A stretch of DNA of 10,604 nucleotides from Betaproteobacteria bacterium (GCA_005888955.1 VBCS01000013.1:1-10604), one strand, 5' to 3'; numbered from the stretch's first letter, positions 1 to 7,391 are shown. Numbers and translations are program-made. Notes: generated by a model from the letters alone, not told the origin.

Positions 1-600
1 TGCGATGCCCGGAAGATCGCGCGTCGCGGAGTGACAGACCGTCACGGTGCAGCGCGCCATCAGGAGCTCGAGTGCCATCGGCCGGCCAACGATGTTCGAC
101 TGGCCGATCACCACCGCGTGCTTGCCGACGAGATCCTCGCCGGTGTCGCGCAGCAAGGTCATGCAGCCGTACGGCGTGCACGGCCGGAGCAAAGGACGCT
201 TGAGCACCAGCCGGCCGATGTTGTAGGGGTGCAAGCCGTCGACGTCCTTGGCCGGATCGATGCGCTCGGTGATCTGATCGGGATCGATGGATTTGGGCAG
301 CGGCAGCTGCACCAGGATGCCGTGCACGGCGGGATCGGCGTTGAGACGATCGATCAACGCGAGCAACGCTTCGTGCGAAGTCGTCGCCGGCAGGTCGTGT
401 GAGAAGGAAATCATGCCGGCCGCGTCGGTTACCCGGCGTTTATTGCGCACGTAGACCTGAGATGCGGCGTTCTCGCCGACCAGCACGACGGCGAGCCCCG
501 GCGGCCGCTTGCCCGCGGTGGCGCGCGCGGCAACCGCCTGCGCGACGTCTGCCGTCAGCCGCTCGGCACGGGCCTTGCCGTCGATGACGCGCGCGGTCAT
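1..600 (-). CDS. folD: FolD, bifunctional methylenetetrahydrofolate dehydrogenase/cyclohydrolase (3' end cut by window)
   Basis: This cytosolic enzyme of one-carbon metabolism oxidises 5,10-methylene-THF with NADP+ and hydrolyses the methenyl-THF product to 10-formyl-THF. The first 200 residues are visible, read from an ATG at 600-598; the C-terminal third lies off the left edge. The family signatures appear in order: VGENAASQVYVRNK (residues 41-54, with catalytic Tyr50 and Lys54), GILVQLPLP (94-102), KDVDGLHPYNIGRL (118-131, with Asp121) and the Rossmann-fold segment VVIGQSNIVGRP (163-174). Usual length is about 285 residues, so roughly 85 are missing. It lies 32 bp downstream of the HAD gene on the same strand, so the two may be co-transcribed. 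The ribosome site is weak. Identification is firm from the motifs; the start agrees with the usual family N-terminus. Confidence 0.96.
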   Translation of the reverse strand, partial: MTARVIDGKARAERLTADVAQAVAARATAGKRPPGLAVVLVGENAASQVYVRNKRRVTDAAGMISFSHDLPATTSHEALLALIDRLNADPAVHGILVQLPLPKSIDPDQITERIDPAKDVDGLHPYNIGRLVLKRPLLRPCTPYGCMTLLRDTGEDLVGKHAVVIGQSNIVGRPMALELLMARCTVTVCHSATRDLPGIA

Positions 601-632
601 GCGGAGTCCATGTTTGCCAAAGAGCGCGCAGT

Positions 633-1304
633 TTACTTGATCTCGATTTGCGGCCAATCCTTCATACGGGCCACCGCGGCAAGCGGCGGATCGGGGTTGA
701 CCGCGACCGGATGCGTCACCCGCAACAGTAACGGCAGATCGTTGACCGAGTCGCTGTAGAACCAGCTCTGACGGAAACCGGCGAGCGCGAGGCCGCGCTC
801 GCCAAGCCAGGCCTCGAGCCGTGTCACGTTGCCCTCGCGCATATTCGGCGTGCCGGCGACCTTGCCCGTATAGAACCCGTCCTGCATTTCGGGCTCGGTC
901 GCGATGAGATGCTCGAGGCCGAGCTCGCGCGCGATCGGTGCGGTGAGAAAGCGGCTGGTCGCAGTCGTCATGATCAACAGGTGGTCGTCGGCGCGGTGCC
1001 TGTCGAGCAGCGCGCGGGCAGATGGCGAGATGGCGGGCCGGATCTTGCGCTCGAGGTAGGTCGCATGCCATGTCGCGAGGAGGTCCGGATCGCGACCCAC
1101 GAGCGTCGATAGATAGAAGTGCGTGAATTCGACCGACGTGGCCTCCCCCGCCCGATAGCGTGCGACCAGCTCATGGTTCGCACGTTCGAATTCGGCCCGA
1201 TCGAGAATGCCCTCCTCGATCAGGAACTCGACCCAGGCCTCGTCGCTGTCGAGCGTGAGCAGCGTATGGTCGAGGTCGAACAATGCCAGTACGTCGCTGC
1301 TCAT
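633..1304 (-). CDS. HAD-superfamily IB hydrolase (phosphoserine phosphatase-like phosphatase)
   Basis: This is a 223-residue soluble HAD phosphatase. Motif I is FDLDHTLL, with nucleophile Asp10 and acid/base Asp12. Motif II lies in TTATS (113-117), the motif III lysine is probably Lys148, and motif IV is YSDSVNDLPLL (183-193), with Mg2+ ligands Asp185 and Asp189. The helical cap between motifs I and II (about 20-100) is of the subclass I type seen in SerB and the HAD-IB group. The physiological substrate cannot be read from sequence; histidinol-phosphate, phosphoserine or a lysophospholipid-type phosphate are possible. The start was placed at ATG 1304-1302, eight codons before DLDHT. The frame stays open upstream to 1520, but that extension is Arg/Ala-rich and overlaps the divergent Nudix gene. 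It precedes folD, with a 32-bp gap. Confidence 0.88.
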   Translation of the reverse strand: MSSDVLALFDLDHTLLTLDSDEAWVEFLIEEGILDRAEFERANHELVARYRAGEATSVEFTHFYLSTLVGRDPDLLATWHATYLERKIRPAISPSARALLDRHRADDHLLIMTTATSRFLTAPIARELGLEHLIATEPEMQDGFYTGKVAGTPNMREGNVTRLEAWLGERGLALAGFRQSWFYSDSVNDLPLLLRVTHPVAVNPDPPLAAVARMKDWPQIEIK

Positions 1305-1327
1305 GAACGGTCGGATAGAATCCGCGA

Positions 1328-2245
1328 ATGCCGGGCCAGTGGATCGCTTCTTCGGCCGCGATCGCGCGCATCGCCGATCGGCTCGGTCGCGCGCTCGCCG
1401 CGCCAGCGGTCGCGTACGAGCCGTTCGCCGTCGCAGATCATGTCGTCGGCTGGGTGACGCCAGAGCGCGCGCAGCGCCTCGCGCACTGGCCGCAGTTTTT
1501 TCGCCGGCGCGACCGCGCACTGGAGCTCGCTCCGAGCCTCGACACCCCGCAGGCGCGTACCGAAGCGATCGCCGCGATCGCGCGCACGCTCGCGGCGGAA
1601 GGCGCCCTGAGTGCGTGGCGCGACGAGCGCTACGCGGTCGCGGCGAGCCCCGGTGAAGAAGCGTTGTTCGAGCTCGAGCGCGCGGCAGCGCGTTACTTCG
1701 GCATCCATACCTTTGCCGCGCACGCGAACGGGTTGACCGGTGACGAAGATCGCTGGCGCATGTGGCTCGCGCGCCGCAGCCCGGTGAATGCGATCGACCC
1801 GGGACTGCTCGACAACCTCGTCGGCGGCGGGATAGCCGCAGGCGCCGACGCCGCGGCGACTCTGGTCAAGGAAGCGTGGGAAGAAGCAGGCCTCGAAAAA
1901 CCGCTTTCGCGTCATGCCCAATGCGCGGGCTCGGTCGACATTTGTCGCGCCACTTCCGACGGCCTGCAGCGCGAGACAATCTACGCGTACGATTTGTGGC
2001 TGCCGGCCGATTTTGCGCCGGCGAATCAGGATGGCGAAGCAGTCGGGCATCGCCTCTATGCACCCGAAGACGTTCTTGCGGTGCTCGCAACCGACGACAT
2101 CACGGCCGATGCGAGCCTGGTGATCGTCGACTTCCTGATCCGGCACGGTCACATCCCGCCGGGCGACCCGGGGTTTGCCGCGCTGGACGCCCTGCGCCGT
2201 CCGCCCGCGCTGCATCCGGCTTCCGAACAACTCAAGCGGCTTTGA
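1328..2245 (+). CDS. DUF4743-containing Nudix hydrolase (Tnr3-like)
   Basis: This 305-residue protein has an N-terminal DUF4743-like region (about 10-120; note VGWVTPERAQRLAHWP near 40-55) followed by a Nudix domain (about 125-280). The Nudix box runs from Gly167 to Leu189 and ends KEAWEEAGL. It keeps the metal-binding Glu182, Glu185 and Glu186, has Lys181 in place of the usual Arg, and has Ala173 where the signature G-x5-E normally has Glu. In fungi this domain pair is found in the Nudix part of Tnr3 thiamine pyrophosphokinase, and bacterial relatives have been linked to hydrolysis of damaged thiamine pyrophosphate; that role here is inference. The ATG at 1328 lies 23 bp from the divergent HAD start. 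The 3' end overlaps the convergent phnW end by 14 bp, leaving no room for a terminator. Confidence 0.85.
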   Translation: MPGQWIASSAAIARIADRLGRALAAPAVAYEPFAVADHVVGWVTPERAQRLAHWPQFFRRRDRALELAPSLDTPQARTEAIAAIARTLAAEGALSAWRDERYAVAASPGEEALFELERAAARYFGIHTFAAHANGLTGDEDRWRMWLARRSPVNAIDPGLLDNLVGGGIAAGADAAATLVKEAWEEAGLEKPLSRHAQCAGSVDICRATSDGLQRETIYAYDLWLPADFAPANQDGEAVGHRLYAPEDVLAVLATDDITADASLVIVDFLIRHGHIPPGDPGFAALDALRRPPALHPASEQLKRL

Positions 2246-3383
2246 TCGCTGCGGCGACGGCGGCCGGCGCGGCCTGGCGAATGCCCATCTCGCGCAGCGT
2301 ATCGTACACCGCATTCACCGCGTGCCGCATCTCGTCGGGCCCGATGGCGCCGATGCAGCCGACGCGAAAGGTCTCGAGCTGCGTAAGCTTGCCGGGATAA
2401 AGGATGAAGCCCTTATCGCGAACACGCTCGTAGAACTCCTTGAACGCATATTTCGAATCGGCCGGTGCGTGGAAGGTGACGATGATCGGCGCCTGGATAT
2501 GCGAATCGAGGAACGGCCGGAATCCCAGCTCGCCCATTCCGGTCACCAGCGTTTCGCAATTCGCCGTATAGCGCGCCAGGCGCGCCGGCTGGCCGCCTTG
2601 CGCCTCGAACTGTATCAACGCCGCGTCGAGCGCCACGACGACGTGCGTCGGCGGCGTGTACCGCCACTGCGTCGTCTTTTCCATATACGCCCACTGGTCG
2701 TAGAGATCGAGCGCGAGCGAGGTCGAGTTTCCCGCACACCGTTCCAGAACGCTGCGGCGCACGAACACGAAGCCCATGCCGGGCGGTCCCTCGATGCACT
2801 TTCCCGATGCCGCGACGAGCGCGTCGAATGCGACCTCGCGCGCGTCGATGGCGATCGCGCCGAAGCTGCTCATCGCGTCGACGATGAGGCTCTTGCCGCG
2901 CGTGGCGACCGCTGCGGCGATCTCGGGCAACGGATTGAGGATGCCGGTCGAGGTCTCGCAGTGGATCAACCCGACGTGCGTGATGGATGCATCGGCGTCG
3001 AGGGCACGCGCGACGTCGGCTGCGGTGGTCGGTACATCGTCGGCGGTCTCGAACGTGCTGAGCCTGCGACCCATCATTTCCGTCAGCCTGGCCATCCGTC
3101 TACCGTACGCACCGTTGATCAACACGAGCACATGGCCGTCGCGCGGCACGATCGTGTTGACCGCGGCCTCCACCGAGAACGTGCCGCTGCCCTGCATGGG
3201 GACACAGACGTGCGTCGCCTCCGCATTGACGATCGCCGTCAGGCGCTCGCGCACGCGGGCGGTCACGGCGTTGAAACGGCTGTCCCACGAGCCCCAGTCA
3301 CGCAGCATCGCAGACTTGGTCGCGAGCGAGGTCGTCAGCGGACCGGGGGTCAGCAGAATGGGGTCGCGGTCGAAATTGCTCAT
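2232..3383 (-). CDS. phnW: PhnW, 2-aminoethylphosphonate--pyruvate transaminase
   Basis: This class V (fold type I) PLP aminotransferase converts AEP plus pyruvate to phosphonoacetaldehyde plus L-alanine, the first step of the phosphonatase pathway. The 383-residue length is normal for PhnW. Visible signatures are the N-terminal LLTPGPLTTS (10-19), the MQGSGTFSVEA segment (63-73) that contacts the cofactor, IVDAMSSFGA (167-176) with the pyridine-N aspartate Asp169, and the Schiff-base lysine Lys195 in AASGKCIEGPPG. The start at ATG 3383-3381 is supported by AAGGAG 10 nt upstream; the frame is open further 5' but lacks family residues there. It is the last gene of the phnS-T-U-W transcription unit. 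Its start lies 44 bp after the point where the permease would end if read in the shifted frame, typical operon spacing. No lesion was seen. Confidence 0.96.
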   Translation of the reverse strand: MSNFDRDPILLTPGPLTTSLATKSAMLRDWGSWDSRFNAVTARVRERLTAIVNAEATHVCVPMQGSGTFSVEAAVNTIVPRDGHVLVLINGAYGRRMARLTEMMGRRLSTFETADDVPTTAADVARALDADASITHVGLIHCETSTGILNPLPEIAAAVATRGKSLIVDAMSSFGAIAIDAREVAFDALVAASGKCIEGPPGMGFVFVRRSVLERCAGNSTSLALDLYDQWAYMEKTTQWRYTPPTHVVVALDAALIQFEAQGGQPARLARYTANCETLVTGMGELGFRPFLDSHIQAPIIVTFHAPADSKYAFKEFYERVRDKGFILYPGKLTQLETFRVGCIGAIGPDEMRHAVNAVYDTLREMGIRQAAPAAVAAAIKAA

Positions 3384-3392
3384 CAGCGAACG

Positions 3393-3398
3393 GCTCCT
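3393..3398 (-). promoter_or_regulatory. Ribosome binding site of phnW
   Basis: AAGGAG on the minus strand, 10 nt before ATG 3383-3381. It decides in favour of this start over the longer open frame that begins near 3506. Confidence 0.7.
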
Positions 3399-3427
3399 TG
3401 GGTCGAGAGTGTACATCGACGGCCGGG

Positions 3428-3532
3428 TCACGTCGGTGCCGGCGGCTTGCGCCAGGTCTGGGTAGTGCCGAGCAGCCAGCGCGTCGCCCCTGCGTAGATC
3501 AGGCACATCGTCGCCGACGTCGCGACGATCAG
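3428..3532 (-). pseudogene. phnU: Out-of-frame C-terminal tail of the phnU-type permease
   Basis: In the -1 frame relative to the main permease ORF, this stretch encodes LIVATSATMCLIYAGATRWL followed by LGTTQTWRKPPAPT and a stop at 3430-3428. A hydrophobic helix followed by a short tail of the form RTQ(A/T)WR is how this permease family ends, by my recollection of homologues, so this is the missing membrane segment 12. As I recall them, homologues also have about ten small, alanine-rich residues between the DEAG motif and this helix that are absent here. A deletion of about 28-29 nt is therefore as likely as a one-base slip in the G run. Confidence 0.75.
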
Positions 3533-5124
3533 CCCCCCGCCTCGTCGAGGTTGATGATAGCGATCGAGGCGACCTTGGTATCGGGCGAATACAAAAACAC
3601 GACGGCCGAGATCGTCACCATCGCATTGATGAACAGGTAGCGCGCGATGTCGAGAATCGCCGGCAGGCAGACCGGCACCGTCACGCGGAAGAAAGTCTTG
3701 TAGAACGGCACCTTGAGCGACGCTGAGACCGCCTCGAACTCGTTGTCGAGCGCCTTGAGCGCGGTGACTGCCGTCAGATGACTCGACGTGTAATAGTGCA
3801 CGATCGTCGACGCCGCCAGAATCAGCATGCCGCCGTAGAGGAAGTGCAGCGGGTTGTCCGGATGGTTGAAAAAGAAGATGTAACCCAGACCCAGGACCAT
3901 CCCAGGCACCGCCATCGGGATCGTGGCGAGCAGTCGAATGAAGGCCCGCATCGTGCGCATGCCGCGCGTCTTTTCGAGCAGATACGCGGTGCCGAACACG
4001 AGCGTCGTGCCGATCGCGGCGGTCAGCAGTGCCATCTTGAGGCTGTTGAAATACGAATCGATCACGCCGCCGTCGATCAGGCCGAAGATGTAATGGCGCA
4101 GGCTGAACGACAGATCGTACGGCCAGAGCTTGATGAACGAGGTGTAGATCGCCATCCCGAGAACCGCGAGGATGAAGACGCTGACGACGATGCAGAAGGT
4201 CAGCATTGCCAGGTCGAAGCCGCGGCTGGGCTTCGGGGCGAACGGCACCGCGCGCGCCGAGAACTGCGACTGTTGCCGGCCCTGCATCCACCAGTCGACG
4301 ATGAACGCGAGCAGCACCGGCAGCAGCAGGACCAGGCTCACGACCGCGCCCCGGTTGAAATTCTGCTGGCCGATCACCTGCTTGAAGATGTCGATGGCGA
4401 GCACGCTGAAATTGCCGCCGATCACTTTCGGAATGCCGAAGTCGCTGACGGTATACGAGAACACGACCATCGCCGCGCTGACGAGGCCGTAACGCGCACC
4501 CGGCAGCGTGATGGTGAAGAACTTGCGCAGCCGCGGCGTGCCGAGCGATTCCGCTGCTTCGTAGAGGCGCCCGTCGGCGAGCAGCAGCGAGGTGAGGACG
4601 ATCATCAGCGCGTGCGGAAAGATCGCGTACACAGCGCTGATGATGATGCCGATCGGCCCATAGACCGTGTTTCCGAAGAGCCAGCTCTTGAGCGCGCCCT
4701 GGTTGCCAAACCACTGAATGAACGAGATCGCCGCCAGCATCGACGGCGAAAGGATCGGTGTGAGCGCGATCAGCCGGAAGCCGCCCTTCCACGGTATGCA
4801 GCTGCGCGTCAACGCGTAGGCGAAGGTAAACGCGAGCGGGACGGTGACCGCGGTGACCACCAGGGCAACCCACAGCGTATTGAATGCCGAGTCGCGCAAC
4901 GCGGCGTTCTGCAGGTACTCGCGGAACAGTTGCAGACCGACGAAGGCTCCGCTCTTGTCTTCCGTGCTCTTGACCAGGATCATCGCGAGCGGCGCGAGCA
5001 GGAAAACGACGAGCACCGCGCAGGAGGTGAGCAGCAGCCCTTGCGCGAGGCGATCCTCCCAGTGCGCAAGAAGCTTGACGCGCCCGCGCGGAACCGACGG
5101 AAGAGGCGGAGCCGCTGTTGTCAT
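3529..5124 (-). CDS. phnU: PhnU-type fused AEP ABC transporter permease (C-terminus truncated by frameshift)
   Basis: This inner-membrane permease has two fused BPD_transp_1 halves, resembling the family annotated as putative AEP transporter permease. In this frame it has 531 residues. The first half has hydrophobic segments near 28-50, 83-105, 118-138, 155-180, 213-235 and 260-277, with an EAA loop (EAAESLG, 189-195). The second has segments near 305-330, 358-382, 395-418, 428-446 and 485-512, with an EAA loop at about 464-470. Reading stops at TGA 3531-3529 directly after a six-G run. The expected twelfth membrane segment and basic tail follow in the -1 frame (3428-3532). The ATG 5124-5122 has GAGG 5 nt upstream and lies 18 bp after phnT. 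If not rescued, the product lacks its last membrane helix. Family assignment is secure; function of this allele is doubtful. Confidence 0.9.
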   Translation of the reverse strand: MTTAAPPLPSVPRGRVKLLAHWEDRLAQGLLLTSCAVLVVFLLAPLAMILVKSTEDKSGAFVGLQLFREYLQNAALRDSAFNTLWVALVVTAVTVPLAFTFAYALTRSCIPWKGGFRLIALTPILSPSMLAAISFIQWFGNQGALKSWLFGNTVYGPIGIIISAVYAIFPHALMIVLTSLLLADGRLYEAAESLGTPRLRKFFTITLPGARYGLVSAAMVVFSYTVSDFGIPKVIGGNFSVLAIDIFKQVIGQQNFNRGAVVSLVLLLPVLLAFIVDWWMQGRQQSQFSARAVPFAPKPSRGFDLAMLTFCIVVSVFILAVLGMAIYTSFIKLWPYDLSFSLRHYIFGLIDGGVIDSYFNSLKMALLTAAIGTTLVFGTAYLLEKTRGMRTMRAFIRLLATIPMAVPGMVLGLGYIFFFNHPDNPLHFLYGGMLILAASTIVHYYTSSHLTAVTALKALDNEFEAVSASLKVPFYKTFFRVTVPVCLPAILDIARYLFINAMVTISAVVFLYSPDTKVASIAIINLDEAGG

Positions 5125-5142
5125 CGAGACCTCACTCCAGGA

Positions 5143-6159
5143 TCAAAGCAGGCGCAGGCAATCCGGCGGAAGGCCGATCTGGAGCGCAGTTCCCTCAACG
5201 AGGTTCATCTCATCGCTGCTGTGTCGCGACAGGTTCACCACCAGCGGCTGGTCCTCGGCGCCGACGAGGGTCACGGTGACGAGGCAAAACGCACCGAGAA
5301 ATTCAACCTTGATCACCTTGCCCGGTGCCGCGTTCGGATTGCTCTGGACGGCGCCGTCGACCAGCACGTCCTCGGGACGCAGGTAGAGCTTGACGCGCGT
5401 TCCCGGCGCGACGGCTTCCATACCGATGCCGCCCTGCAATACCAGGCTGCCGACGCGAAAACGGCCGGCGCCCTCCGCGACCGCCGAGAGCACGTTGACC
5501 TTGCCGACGAAATCCGCGACGAAGGCGCTTGCCGGATCGCGATAGATCTGCTGCGGAGTGCCGACCTGCTCGATTCGGCCCTGATTCATCACGACGACCT
5601 TGTCGGCCATGGACAGCGCTTCCTCCTGATCGTGCGTGACCATGACGGTGGTCACGCCGAGCCGCTGCTGCAACGCGCGGATCTCGCCGCGCAGGCGCAG
5701 GCGTTCCAGCGCATCGAGCGCGGACAGCGGCTCGTCCAGCAGCAAGAGCCCCGGAGAAGTCGCCAGGGCGCGGGCCAGCGCGATGCGCTGCTGCTGGCCG
5801 CCGGAGAGCTGCCCGGGATACTTCGACCCCGCATCGGGCAATCCGATGAGCTTGAGCAGCTCGGCGACGCGGCGCTTGATCGCGTCCTGCCCTTTGCGCC
5901 GATTGACGAGCCCGTACGCGACATTGGCGAAGATGGTCAGGTTCGGGAACAGCGCGTAGGACTGAAATACGATGCCGTAGTCGCGCTGCATCGCCGGCAG
6001 CCGCGAGATGTCGCGCCCGCCTTGCACGATCGTGCCCTCGTCTTGCGTCTCGAGCCCGGCGAGGGCGATGCCGGAGAGCGCGGTGAACTTCCCGAACCGC
6101 TTGGTGACTCCGGAGAGCTTGAGGTACGGCTCGTCGGAGGAAACAGCAGGTGCGGTCAC
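5143..6159 (-). CDS. phnT: PhnT-type AEP ABC transporter ATPase lacking its Walker A motif
   Basis: This would be the cytosolic nucleotide-binding subunit that powers AEP import. The 338 residues carry the N-terminal strand LKLSGVTKRFGKFTALSGI (13-31), Q-loop FQSYALFPNLT (Gln66), signature LSGGQQQ (118-124), Walker B LLLLDEP (138-144, Asp142/Glu143), D-loop SALDA and H-loop His176, followed by a TOBE-like C-terminal domain. The P-loop GxxGxGK(S/T) is absent. The sequence goes from ALSGIAL straight to AGLETQDEG, omitting about 25 residues that normally hold the first beta strands and Walker A. Such a protein should not bind ATP in the usual way. The start is GTG (6159-6157) with a weak AGGG 6 nt upstream. 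It lies 118 bp after phnS, separated by a palindromic repeat. The family call is firm; activity is doubtful. Confidence 0.9.
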   Translation of the reverse strand: MTAPAVSSDEPYLKLSGVTKRFGKFTALSGIALAGLETQDEGTIVQGGRDISRLPAMQRDYGIVFQSYALFPNLTIFANVAYGLVNRRKGQDAIKRRVAELLKLIGLPDAGSKYPGQLSGGQQQRIALARALATSPGLLLLDEPLSALDALERLRLRGEIRALQQRLGVTTVMVTHDQEEALSMADKVVVMNQGRIEQVGTPQQIYRDPASAFVADFVGKVNVLSAVAEGAGRFRVGSLVLQGGIGMEAVAPGTRVKLYLRPEDVLVDGAVQSNPNAAPGKVIKVEFLGAFCLVTVTLVGAEDQPLVVNLSRHSSDEMNLVEGTALQIGLPPDCLRLL

Positions 6160-6201
6160 GGCTTGCCCTGCGGGGTTCCTCGACGATAGGCGACACGCGT
6201 T

Positions 6202-6275
6202 CGTCGTCCCCGCGAACGCGGGGATCCAGTGTCTTTCTCACACGACACTGGATTCCCGCTTACGCGGGAATGACG
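6202..6275. repeat. Paired palindromic repeat between phnS and phnT
   Basis: Two inverted copies of a GC-rich palindrome. The left copy is TCCCCGC-GAAC-GCGGGGA (6207-6224) and the right copy is ATTCCCGC-TTAC-GCGGGAAT (6252-6271). The copies are also complementary to each other over 32 nt (6202-6233 with 6244-6275, 27 of 32 matching), with a 10-nt loop. The core ATTCCCGC(n)GCGGGAAT followed by CCAGT resembles dispersed intergenic repeats common in proteobacterial genomes. It lies 2 bp after the phnS stop, so the transcript could fold into one long stem or two small hairpins. Confidence 0.85.
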
Positions 6276-6277
6276 GC

Positions 6278-7324
6278 TTATTTCTTCGGCGCCGACTTGG
6301 CGTCGTAACGCTTGGTCCACTCGGCGAGAATCTTGTCGCGGTTCTTCGCTTCCCATGCGAAGTCATTCTTGATCAGTCGCTTTTCATAATCGGCGGGAAT
6401 GAAGTCCAGCGGCTTGGCGATTCCGGGAATCGCGACCACGGCGAAATTCTTGGAGAAAAGCTCCATCGCCGCAGGTGTGGCGAGCCAATCCATCAGCTTG
6501 CGTGCGGCTTCGACTTTCTTGGTCGTCTTCATGATGCCCGAGGCTTCGAGGTCCCAGCCCAGGCCTTCGCTCGGGAAGACGATGTCGACAGGCGCACCGT
6601 CCTTCTTGGTCTTCATCGCGCGATACTCGAACGAGATGCCGATCGGAAACTCTCCCTGCCCCGCCCGTGCGCAAGGCTGCGAGCCCGAATGCGTGTAGAG
6701 CGCGATGTTCTCGTGCAGCGCGTCCATGAATTTCCAGCCGTCGGCCTCGCCCCACATCTGCAGCCAGCCGGCGACGTCGAGGAAGCCGGTTCCGGACGAT
6801 GCAGGATTGGGCATCACGATCTTGCCTTTGTAGACGGGTTTGGTCAGGTCCTTCCACGATTCCGGCTTCGGCAGGTTCTGCTTGCCGGCCTCGACCGTAT
6901 TGAAACAGACCGCTGCGCCGTAGACGTCCATGCCGACCCATTCCGGTGGCTTCTTGGGATCGACGTATTGCGGCGAGAGCTTCTCCAGCCCTTTCGGCGC
7001 GTAGCCCTGCAGGAGCCCCTCATTGGCGAACACCGCCATGCTCGACGCCGACGTCCCCACGACCAGGTCGGCCTGCGGGTTGGCCTTCTCGGCGAGAACC
7101 TTGGCGGTGATGACGCCGGTCGAGTCGCGGACCCACTTGAGCGTCACGTCCGGAACCGCCTTGTAGAACGCCTCTTCATACGCCTTGATCTGGTCGGTCT
7201 CGAGCGCGGTGTAGACCAGGAGCTCGGTCTTCTGCGCCAGGGCCGGCACGGTCCAGGCCATCGCACCGCCGATCGCGACGCTGGCGACGCGTTGCCACCA
7301 ACACTTGCTTGCCAAGAAACGCAT
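6278..7324 (-). CDS. phnS: PhnS-type periplasmic 2-aminoethylphosphonate-binding protein
   Basis: This solute-binding protein of the AEP ABC importer has 348 residues, normal for the family. A Sec signal peptide is clear: a basic start (MRFLASKCWWQR), a hydrophobic core (VASVAIGGAMAW) and VPALA before the likely cleavage after Ala30. The mature chain has the fold of iron/thiamine-type binding proteins, with ELLVYTALETDQIKAYEEAF at its start, DLVVGTSASSMAVF, a WVGMDVYGAAVCFN hinge strand and NPASSGTGFLDV, which probably contributes to ligand contacts. The close match to the AEP-binding family is from memory of its conserved blocks. The ATG 7324-7322 has GGGGAG 6 nt upstream. It is the first gene of the minus-strand arm, divergent from phnX across 246 bp, and is followed by a palindromic repeat that may favour its expression over the membrane components. 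Confidence 0.93.
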   Translation of the reverse strand: MRFLASKCWWQRVASVAIGGAMAWTVPALAQKTELLVYTALETDQIKAYEEAFYKAVPDVTLKWVRDSTGVITAKVLAEKANPQADLVVGTSASSMAVFANEGLLQGYAPKGLEKLSPQYVDPKKPPEWVGMDVYGAAVCFNTVEAGKQNLPKPESWKDLTKPVYKGKIVMPNPASSGTGFLDVAGWLQMWGEADGWKFMDALHENIALYTHSGSQPCARAGQGEFPIGISFEYRAMKTKKDGAPVDIVFPSEGLGWDLEASGIMKTTKKVEAARKLMDWLATPAAMELFSKNFAVVAIPGIAKPLDFIPADYEKRLIKNDFAWEAKNRDKILAEWTKRYDAKSAPKK

Positions 7325-7391
7325 TGTTCTCTCCCCCGGAAAATTGAGCTGCGGCCGAAAATGCTACGCCCAACGCATGCGCCACGCAAAT

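Noticed and set aside
1305..1520. N-terminal extension of the HAD phosphatase to 1520
   Set aside because: It adds 72 Arg/Ala-rich residues before the usual N-terminus and overlaps the divergent Nudix coding sequence.
2175..3497. Plus-strand open frame of 440 codons opposite phnW
   Set aside because: Antisense shadow of a fully recognisable PhnW; no known motif and a low-complexity charged composition.
3778..6189. Very long plus-strand open frame (803 codons) opposite phnU and phnT
   Set aside because: It lies antisense to two recognisable transporter genes. Its product is rich in Arg, His, Asp, Glu and Gln with no domain pattern, typical of a GC-rich antisense frame.
6202..6275. CRISPR-like or terminator reading of the palindromic repeat
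   Set aside because: There are only two inverted units and no spacer series, and no T-run follows on either strand, so it is better called a dispersed palindromic repeat.
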